A stretch of DNA of 64,000 nt from Branchiostoma floridae (lineage: Eukaryota; Chordata; Leptocardii; Amphioxiformes; Branchiostomatidae): positions 10,154,369 through 10,218,368 of the forward strand of contig NC_049986.1 in NCBI RefSeq assembly GCF_000003815.2, written 5' to 3'. The position numbers were made by a program, and so were the translations under genes. This document shows, in pieces, positions 34,015-44,500 of the stretch; position 1 is the first letter of the stretch; each line of letters starts with the position of its first letter. Under the pieces are notes generated by a model, which ran no database searches, was not told where the DNA came from, and saw only the letters and a program-made list of their open reading frames with translations.

Positions 34015-35519
34015 CTAAACGCGTGTAGCCGTCAATGGTGTTCGAGAGGTTCGCGCAGGTCCTTTAGCAACAGGTCTGTGAGGTGGGGTCACAATATGTC
34101 GTCTGCAGCGAACCATGGACCTGAACGCTTGCCGAAACTCTTTTAGTGTCCAAGTGTAAATGATGGGATTGACTGCGGTGTTCCAGCAATACATCGCGTC
34201 AATGATTAAGAAAACTAATTCAGGAGTTGAGACACCGTGAGGATCCACTTGCATGACGACAATGGTTGGAGAGGTTAGGGTGAACAGAGTGAAGAAGATG
34301 TAGAACATGTGTTTTGTACGCTTCACTGCCTGCAGGGACACTTGCTGGTGGCTGTGGCCGAGATGCTGGCCGACGGCCATGGCACCTTTTTGCACGTGCA
34401 GGTAGATTCGGGCGTAGAACACATATATCACCAGCAACGTGGTCCAGTGCAGTGAAGCCAGGACATTTTTGAAAAACAATAAACTGTTGGGTTCATTAGA
34501 CATCTGGCATATCTCCACATTCGCGTCCCACCCCAAACTACCGTATACGCCTAAGATAGGCGGCAACATGACCAGAGTACCGATCACTCATGCCCCGACC
34601 ACCCAGCCTTGACAGGACCAAACCAGCGGATGTATGTGGCAAGGGATAGCACAACGTGCACATAACGGTTAAAGGCAGTGATGGCACAAGATAACGATGA
34701 TTGAGTCATGCTAAACAGACTCAGAAAGCCTTTGAAAGCACAGCAGGATTGTCCGCAGTTCGGCAGACCGGTGACCATGGACGAGATTGTCAGTGGAATG
34801 ATGACGGCAGACGTTACCAGGTCCCAGAAGCTGGTTTTCAGGATGAAGACGTTATCAGTGGTGCGCACCTGTTAGGAAAAAATGTAGTCATAATCGATTA
34901 CAGCTTCACTCAACAAACTGTCAGATGTATCTCGATAAAATGCTTAAGCTTTCATCTGTCTGAACAATTATGTTCGCTTTTGGACAGTCGATGACAATGT
35001 GGTACCGCACTCGGTTGATAACGTATTGTGACAGTGTCACATGCTGAGAGAACAGAAGCTTGATAAGGTTTAGGTAGTTCCATAGCCTTCCTGAAGCCGT
35101 GGGGGCAATGGTCTGTTGTTACCCACTGTGAATGGGGCATGATATTGGGCCCAACCCTCTCCTTCCACCACACATTATCTCCCCAATGTTCATACCAGGG
35201 TGGAATGGGGAAAGTTGTGTATGTAAAGTGTCTTTCCGAAGGGCAGTTCTAAGATGAATAGTAGTATGACAGGATTCGAACCCATGACCTCTTGGGTCCG
35301 GGCCAAACACTCGTTATGACACACGTCCCTATTGTGAGTATGGATTTGCATGTACCTTCTTGTAGAGGTAGAAGGCCAGGATGACAGCAGCGTTGCCGAC
35401 GGTTCCGACCAGGCTAGAGATGCCGAATATCCCGACGAACACCACGGTTTGCACCAACGATGCCCCTTGTGCAATGTCTGGGAATGGCGTCACAACCGAC
35501 TCGTTCGTCAACATCCATT
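34015..35519 (-). pseudogene. Pseudogene E: NRY-motif GPCR, exons 3 and 4 only
   Basis: Exon 3 is 35356-35519 (TM1, same NESVVTP start as gene A) and exon 4 is 34015-34868, both with intact AG/GT flanks. Exon 4 loses 7 nt in the second inner loop (after FGPVKA, near 34608; compare FGPVKAFFW in gene D), which shifts the frame. In the frame that would restore homology, the next conserved Trp codon is TGA. Downstream it keeps GSLGWD, SLQAVKRTKHMFYIF and NPIIYTWTLKEFRQAF, then a short tail ending LTATRV. No exon 2 or exon 1 is found between 35520 and gene D. It is most similar to gene A. Two disabling changes plus missing exons make a functional receptor very unlikely. Confidence 0.88.
35085..35325 (-). 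mobile_element. tRNA-derived SINE (minus)
   Basis: The minus strand has GTGTCATAACGAGTGTTTGG, then GGGTTCGAATCCTG (box B), then a body with GGAAAGACACTTTACATACA. It lies in the flank of pseudogene E exon 3. Confidence 0.7.
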
Positions 35520-35579
35520 CTGGAAAAAATGTACTACATTTTACTCGAACTCATGAAGTAGTGTTTGTAAGTCATTGAT

Positions 35580-36479
35580 CATAAATGGATTGATGAGTCT
35601 TTGGTAGGGAGAGGATAGTGGCAGAGGGGAGAAGAGATAAATAGGAGAAAGGAGTGGAAGAAAGAGGGTATCGAGTATTTGCTCTCGATCAAATGTTGTC
35701 CTTTCTAGCTTCTTTACGAATAAAGTATATTACTTCCGAACGTTTGATATGCATGTGACTGAAAACAAAGGTTGAGCACATCGCGGTAGTCAGTATATGT
35801 CAGGTATGTAAAAATCATGTTAGAATAGTTCTTCTGGCTTTTGATATTACATGTATAGCTTATTGTTGATTTGTTCTGTCTGTTCATTTTAGTACCACCG
35901 AAGAAGAGCGTAACGTTGTTAAGCGGATGCTGTAGACTGAGATTGATTTGTCTATAAATATGGATGTTTAACCTTCATAAAGATATCAAGTCCAAGTTCA
36001 AGTTCAAGTTTGGAAATTCACTATAGAGGCTACGTCACAGAGTGCAAGGACTGTGTGCGTAGTGACAACATTTAAGGATCCTGTGTAATGCATCTATTCT
36101 GCAATTATTGGTATAGATAGATCACGGTACAGCCATATACCGTCCGAAACTGAGCAAATAATCATTCAGGTTAACATTTCAATTCCGGTGAACATTTCAC
36201 TATGTTAATGTTGTTAAGTAATGTTATTGATTGATGTTAAACGTGTAATTTATTGTATTATAATAAGTAGATGATAAGTGTCAGCATGACAACGTTTCGT
36301 AAATAGTAGTTGTACTATGGAAATCTCCAGAAAGAGTAGTGGTTTTATGCCAACACTAATGGCGATTCCTTAATAAACAAACAAACAGACAAACATTACA
36401 TACTAATTCATTCAAAGATGTTATAATAATAATGTCCACTGCAAGGATAAGCAGGTCGCAGATGTAAAAAAAAATCTAC
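35580..36479. other. No gene recognised; missing upstream exons of pseudogene E not found
   Basis: I looked on the minus strand for the conserved ectodomain start (VGRAL..GTQT) and the signal exon and saw neither. Confidence 0.55.
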
Positions 36480-36830
36480 AGGCGAAAGAAGACTGTGCTT
36501 CAAACGATCTTTATTGTGCAAAACTGTATACTTTAGTATCTATTCATTTACCATATTATGATATCATCATATTATCATATCTATTTATTTATTGTATCAT
36601 CATATAATATCACTCAGTTCCGTTAGGGACCATATTCTTAAGAAATAGATGATAATTGTATCACGTTTACCATTGTTACTTGAAGCATTACGTTATAACA
36701 TACTCTTTTACGTTTGGGACCGCATTGTAAACAACGCTGTCAATGTATATTTGTAGGTACATCCCGTTAAGAACCGCATCTGTATACAGCGACACCTATA
36801 CTAATGTGCAATGTGACCCAATCAATGCGC
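36480..36830. repeat. Right arm of the long-range inverted repeat
   Basis: Inverse of 32055-32310: GCTTCAAACGATCTTTATTG, GTTTGGGACCGCATTGTAAA and CAGCGACACCTATA. Partial AT-rich insertions separate the blocks. Confidence 0.75.
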
Positions 36831-37379
36831 TGAGGTAGATATTATAGGACGATATGTGGTATATATAAAGATATTGCATGCACACTGATGTAAACAAAAC
36901 GTGATATTATCTACCTCATCCCGTTACATTACATTTGTGGTATTCATTCATGTCAACTTCATAATCACATAATCATAACTGTGTACTCTACCAGTCCACC
37001 AAAAATGTAAATCTGTACATACCATACGACAGATATATGTCTTAACTACATCGCTTTTACAATCAATTTCACTTTATTTGTTTTATCAGAGCAAACACTC
37101 AGGTCAGTTACCTGTTTCTAAGGCATGCTTAGTAAACAATAAATAGCATCCTACAGCGTCAAACAAACAACAACATTACAATATCAAAACACACCAAGCA
37201 ACTACACAATATATGTCTCACCTTCTGATTGGTTTTTGGTTATCGGGTGGGCCGACTACTCTCTCTTCGCAGCCAGGGGCTGAATTGCGAGGAGCTTACA
37301 ATAGGCGGGGCTTGATCGCAAGGGTCTGTAGCGAGCTGCCACTCAAGTGACCTCAATACGACAGTAATTGCCCCAGGTG

Positions 37380-37675
37380 CAGCCATGGTACTGCAGGTTT
37401 TGAACCACTCACACCGGGAAGGACCCCTACTCTTTTAGATAAGTGTGGTGGGATCTTTAATGTGGCTGTCCTCAAACACGGAACCTCCATTTAACGTCCT
37501 ATCCGGAGACGGCCCTAACCGAAGCTAGGTACTGATTTTCACCTGAGTGAAGTGAGGAAAGTCGTGTACAGTGACTTTCCCAAGGGCACAAGATCGGTGA
37601 CACATCAGCGTTTTCGAAACCGTTACCTCTGGGGTCTGGGTCAAACACCTTACCGATTGTGCCACACCTTACCTA
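37380..37675 (-). mobile_element. tRNA-derived SINE (minus)
   Basis: The head on the minus strand is GTGTGGCACAATCGGTAAGG. The body has AACGTCCTATCCGGAGACGG and CCTAACCGAAGCTAGG on the plus strand, as at 23641-23930. Confidence 0.65.
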
Positions 37676-37982
37676 TTTTACTATAATCACTTTTAATGTC
37701 GGAATCAGACCCCCAAATAATGATAACGACACATTTCCTATTCTAACGTAGTTCTTGTATCTACTTTTATCTGCTACGAAATTAGACGCAGCGCTCGCTC
37801 AGTTCCAATCGAGAAATCTGTTGTTTTCTAGTTAGTTTGGAGACCATGTTATTCATCTATGTGTTTGTTTGAATGTCCTGGAGGAACCTAATTGTTAGTG
37901 TATGGCCCTTGAACTTTTTTCACGGCCCTCTTTAAACCGTATTTTTTTCCTAGGCCCTCCCGCCACAAAATCGTATAGCCCC

Positions 37983-40900
37983 TTAGATATCTACCACGGG
38001 GATAGTCGGTTCTGCTGGGACAACATGGCTAGATAAGGTAAATCGAGAAACAACACCTGGTAATTGAGATGTTCTCGGAGCAGTACAAGTAGGTTGGACA
38101 ATAAGAGGGTTAGATGGGACAAGCTGCCGTCTGCAGCGAACCATGGACTTGAACCCTTGCTGAAACTCTTTCAGGGTCCAGGTGTAAATGATAGGATTGA
38201 CTGCTGTGTTCAAGTAGAACACTGCAATGACAGGATAGAAAATTGCTTTGTGAATTGAGTTGCCGTAGAAATCGATATACATGGTTATGATGCCCGGACA
38301 GGTCAGCGTGAGGAAAGTGAAGAAGATGTAGAACATGTGTTTTGTACGCTTCACCGCCTGCAGGGACACTTGCTGGGGGCTGTGGCCGAGATGCTGGCCG
38401 ATGGCCATGGTACTCTTCCGCACGTGCAGGTAGATTCGGGCGTAGAACAAACACACCGCTAACACTACCACCCAGTACACGGACGCAAGGACGTCTCTGT
38501 AAAACAACACGCTTGTTGTGTCTGCAGAAGACAACTGACACACTGCCGAATACGCGTCCCACCCCAAACTGCCGTACACTTCCGAGATAGCGGGCACCAT
38601 TACCAAAGTGCTAACCATCCACGACCCAACCACCCAGAAAAATGCCTTGACAGGACCAAAGAAGCGCTTGTAAGTGGCTAGTGAGAGCACAATATGCACA
38701 TACCGGTTAAAGGCAATGAGAGCACAAGATAACATTGATTGCACTACACTTTTGAGGTTCAGAAAGCCTATGAAGGCACAGCAGGCTTCCCCACAATTCG
38801 GTAGACCGGTGACCATGGACGAGATCGTCAGTGGAATGATGACGGCAGACGTTACCAGGTCCCAGAAGCTGGTGTTCAGGATAAAGGTGTTGGCAGTGGT
38901 GCGAACCTGTTGGACAAACAGTAAGGATGAGTTTGTGTAGCCATTGAACTGGACTCGGTCATAGAGTTTTGCTAGCCTACTTCTGTTACGGTCGCGGTCC
39001 CTTGTGACCAAAGGGGATCTTCCGGGTAGTTGACGGGCTGTCTTCCTGTACTTTTCGACGTGACCCCTACGTCACCCAGTAGGACACCCTACGTGTGTGC
39101 AGGTGTGACTGTCATCCTTATGCATGGCTTCATTTTGAAAAGGCGTTAACAATGGATAGGCTTCTTGATAAATGAAAGTACAAGACCTACGACAAAATTA
39201 TTTCTTTATCGTTGTATCTCAAAGGATGTTAAGCTTAAGTTCTCTCTTAAAGTTGTACCTTCTTGTAGAGGCAGAATGCCAGGATGACAGCAGCGTTGCC
39301 GACAGTCCCCACCAAGGCAGAAATGACCAACAGTACAATGAACAGCAGGTCTTCCCACGGAGCCACTTCGTCAATTTCGGGAGGTGGCGTCAGTAGACTA
39401 CTGTTTGCTGAAAAAATAGTACGTTTTAATTCTCTACGTATGCATTCCAAAACAAGACGTCTGTTGAAAATACCTTTGATTCACATTTCCATATCCACTC
39501 ACATAATTCCAATTTTTAGGAAAAACCAAAAAAACATACTTTAAAAGATTTAAAAAAACATATAAACATACCTGTTTTCGTGTCGTTAGAGAGACATGCG
39601 TCTTTGAAGAAGTCCTTGGCGAAACCTGCATCGGTGAAGAACCCGGTGTCATTGAACATCCGCTCATCGTTGGCACCTGTCTTGTTGGTCCGGGTGGTGT
39701 TGCAAAGTGAGTAGACTTCATGTTCAGTCTGTGTTCCCAACGAAAGAGCTCGGCCAAGTATCACAGCTGAAATGTTTAACAAAATGTCATTTAGGTATAC
39801 AAGAATTGTTCTTTTCAATTTTCATTAAAACGTATGTTACAATTTCTTTCAATTCCATCGAAAAAATAATTGAAGACTGCCATTTGAGTTCCCCATGGCC
39901 TCAGTTCGCACCTAACTGTTTGGTGGGCACTCATTATGTTTCCCTGCAGGAAATATATTGCTTTTGTTGGCCATGGTGCATTCTTCCTTTTCTTTTGTTG
40001 CCTTGATTTGAACACTTCTTTCAAATGGCATAAGCCAAGAACGAAAAAATGAGAAAGAATTTATATCTCCTTGACGGTGAATTATAGGAATTCCATACGG
40101 GATATATTGCATTATCTCTAACATGTCACCTTTCCAGTTACAAAGTTCTCCATCGGAAAAATCTGTTCTACCAAGACCTAAATTTTTTCATAAATTTAAA
40201 AAATGGCAACACTATGTTTCGGCATTCAGTATCTGTACCTATATGGCCAGACTGAGTAATAACCGCTCTTCGGCGTAACACATCATCTTCGCAGGGGCGC
40301 GGCAGCAGCTGGTTATATTACGTTGAAAGACCTGACACACCTAACCTTTGACCTGTCAAAACTAACCTTTACACCTCTAGCTAATTGTAAGCGCTGCTAT
40401 TTAGACGGGGGGGGGGGTGCTTTTGAGGCCTGCGCCAACTTTCGTGTCGCATAACGCCAGACCGGCTTACACCAAAGCTACTAAATTTGGTGCGTTTTCC
40501 TGAAATCTAGTTGATAATAACTTAGTTATAACCTATTTGATAATAAATTTTCCGAAAATTTTCCTAATTTTTCGTGTTGCCATGGCAACCGTTTGTCGAC
40601 TCTGCAGGCATTTTTCACGAAAATCGCTAAGTTCGGTTCGGTTCTAACATGTATTTTTCATATTCATTTGCTATATTACTGCTATTTGCGTACATAAACA
40701 AAATCTTATGTTATCTAGAATATCTTTCATAATCAAATATGAATAAATTGTATCATTAGCCAAAATCCAAGATGGCTCACCATACGACTAGATCAAGACT
40801 AACTTGCTTATAATCACTTAGAATTTGTAATTACCTGTTATTTTTTACTAAAAAAACTTTAAATAAACGTTTTTTAGTCCATTTCCATTATCATTTGCGA

Positions 40901-41488
40901 TTATTTGCGGAAAAAATGTGTTGATGAAATTCAAGGTTTTGGATTCAAGATGGCGGAGCCCAACTGCTATCTTAGATATGCATGGCGTTATGATATGACG
41001 TCATCGATGTTGCAATTGGCAACACAAATCGTAACAAAACAATATCATTGTGACACCTGCACCTGCATTTTCTCTGGAAATACCCTGTATTTCCATGGCT
41101 CCAGCCAGTACAGAATCAAATTGATAACGTCACAATTACATTAATTCACGTCACTTTAGAAATTTTGCCTGGTCATGTCATGAGTCATTAGCGAGTAATG
41201 AGAGTTAGAATGGGCGGACCTCAAAAGCACCCCCCCCCCCCCCCCTCGTCTCGAATTGACCAAAGAAGCCCGATCTGAATAGGGTTAAAGCTATCTAATG
41301 AAGACAATCCTATTGTACTTTGGGGCAACCAGTTCCACCGCGTTAATACACACTTGAAAAGGCATAAGTACATCATGCATATAATAAGATAAGACACAAA
41401 GCCATAGTTCTGTGGGACTATCACTTGTATTGAAAGACAAAGAACTTCACATGATTGTTAACAATTGTACACCAAAGTGCAATACAAT

Positions 41489-41545
<57 letters not shown>

Positions 41546-44500
41546 TACACACATACATATATATATCGCCAAACAAACTTACTTTTCTGATTTTGATGGA
41601 ACCACCCTCACGTATATATAATTAGCATACCATACAAAGATACAGATAAATTGTAACCGTTTCTCCTTTCATATTTATCAAAGGACAAAGTATGTACATT
41701 TTGGCCAATATATCGAACGTCAAATACACATTTTGCAGTACAGGTACGGGCGCAGAAACATAGAATATATTTCAAAGAACTAACACATTATATAAAACAT
41801 CCATGAGATTGTCAAAACATTTCTTTATATTGTTTTGGTCTCACCACTGACACAATATTAAATAATCATTTAACAACATTTATACACAATGAATAAAAAC
41901 TATGAATTACAAAAGCATTAATACTGGTACTTCCTATCCATCTTTTATACTTCCATACTCTTACTTGTTCGCCTAGTAACATACATTTACATGTAACATC
42001 ATGTACACAAAACTAAATATAACAATGATAGAATATATATTTGCACTGGCATTTTTCTTACTATTTTAAATATTACGATATACTTCCTCTTTCATCTAGT
42101 CACATGCATCACATATGCAACATTGTTTACATAATTAATTACAACCACTGTAGAACAGCATAGACTTGCCAATGACGATTTTTTGGCTCATGATTATTCA
42201 CTTTGAGACCCTGGACACTGCTAGGCACAGACCTGCTTTTGTTTTTCCAGCAGCATTTTTTCTTGTGTTCGTTTCCTTTTTCCTTTCTGTGTAAATCTTC
42301 TGCTGTCTCATGATTGTTTACTCCAAAACCCTGGACACAGTTTCGTACAAACCTGCTTTTTTTTAGTCCATCAGTGTTTTGCTTTTGTCTCCTTTCCGTG
42401 TAAATCACTCTATTGTCTCATGACCGAGACCCTGGAGACAGTTATGCACAGACCTGATTTTGTTTTAGTCCATTATGCTTTTGTCTTTTCTTTTTTTCAC
42501 TTCTGAGTAAATCATTCTATTGGCTCATGTTTGTTCACTTCGAGACCCTGCGCTGGACATAGCTACATACAGACCTGCTTTTGTTTTTTCTTGGAGAATT
42601 TTTACTCTTGTCTTTCCCTTTCTGTGTAAATCATTCTTTTGGCTCATGATTTTGTTTACTCAGAGACCCTGGGCACAGTTACGTACAGAACTGCTTTTGT
42701 TTAGTCCATAGACATATATGATCTTGTCTTTTCCTTTCTGTGCAAATCATTCTATTGGCCCATAATTGTTCACTTCGAGACCATTACACACAGACCAGCC
42801 TTTGTTTAGTCAACCAGCATTTTTGCTTTTGTCTTTTTCCCTTTCTATTTAAATCTCTCTATTGGTTCATTATTGTTTACTTAGAGACCCCGGACACAGT
42901 TACGAACAAACCTGAATTTGCTTTAACCATCAGCATGTTTGTTTTTTTCTTTCTGTGTAAATCTTTATATTGGTTAGTCAATGTCCACTATGGTTTTGAA
43001 TCTTACTCTTTGAGTCTGCTTTTAAATTTGTTCCTGACACTCCCTGACTTTTGCTTTGCCCTCCAATTTGCAGTTCATCTGGCATATTTTGTTCACTTCT
43101 ACCACACCATGGAATGAACCACACTCTAATTTTTCTGACGTTTGAAGCGTTTTGTACTGCAGGCTGTTGGACCTGCGGATTTTCTCTGACGTTATTTTCT
43201 CTGACGTTTGAAGTGTTGTGCAGTACAGGGTGTTAGACTTGCGGGTTTTCTCTGACGATAATTTTTCTTACGTTTAAAGTGTTTTGTAGTGCAGGCTGTA
43301 CGTTCTGTGGGTTTACACGGTTTCCCCTAAACACTGTGACAAGTACCCGATGGATATCTGTCATATTTTGCCAGAGTCCATCTCTCAACTCCGGTGTGCG
43401 CAAAGTGCTCGTAATCGGGTTGATTGCTGAGTTCAAAGTCATCAGCAGGAGTACGTAGACTCCTCGAGGCCCAGTTGATGGAGGGCACATTTGTTTGCAT
43501 ATCGGTATGAACAGAATAGAGATGAGCCAAAAGACAAAAGCCACGACTACATGTATCAGGACAGTCCTAGACTTTTCTACGCTTTTTTGGAACTTTCTTT
43601 CAGCCTCAGCTTGTGTGGGATTATTGTGTTGTCCTTCTGGCTGCCCAAGCCTGTTCTTTTGTCGTTTTTTAATAGCTATGAAAACGCTGGTATTTGTAAA
43701 CACCATTATAATAGCTGGGAGTAGGACCATAGTGATTGACAGACCAACAAATGAGTCGTTGTAGTAGCCAGAGCAGTTTGGTGAGGGCATGTCCAGACAG
43801 TTCCATCCCATACTTGGTGTGAAAACCACCAAGGACACAATCAGCCAGGACGAGACAATGGCTATACCTGCATCACGTTTAGCCGTGTCGAGATGGATGC
43901 GGAAGAATATAGGGTGCCTAACGGCAACATAGGAATTCAGAGAGAATAGAGCTAGAGCTGTAGCAGACATAACCTGGCTACAAAATATGACATTTGTACT
44001 ATACAATCTACTGTACAGACTGTACTCTACATCAGCATAATACAGTTGTCCAATACCAGACATAAGATCTGACATGGCCAGATTTGCCATATAAAAGTAG
44101 ACCGGTTTGCGGAGTGTCCGAGTTCGGATGATTGTCAAGATCACAGCAGCATTACTTATGATTATGAAAATACCGACTAGCCCAAATACAATAGCTGTGA
44201 TAGGTCCCAACTTTGTAAAGTCCTTGTACATGGAACAGGCTTGGCGGGCTTGGTCGTAGGATGCGGTCTTGTTGAGCATGTACCCCAAGACACATTGGAG
44301 CTGCTTGTCGAAGATGTCAGCTGATGCCATGGGAAGCGATGGAAGGACGGAGCTGTTGTTAAACATGGCGGTACGCAGAGGTAGACTTCAATGTGAGGTT
44401 GCAGAGAAGCAGACGTTTGTGATACTGTCTGTAGCCTAGGGTGTGGAAGATAAGGAATGAACCACACTTTAAATTGTGACAATCTACTGCATAGTCTCTC

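Noticed and set aside
21706-37675. tRNA genes at SINE heads (for example 21717, 23990, 35270)
   Set aside because: Box A and B spacing is present, but there is no foldable cloverleaf with an acceptor stem, and each runs into a SINE body.
20520-43235. C-to-U RNA editing as the cause of the tail stops
   Set aside because: The stops are in the genomic sequence itself, and the gene F change is from GAA, not CAA, so editing cannot explain both.
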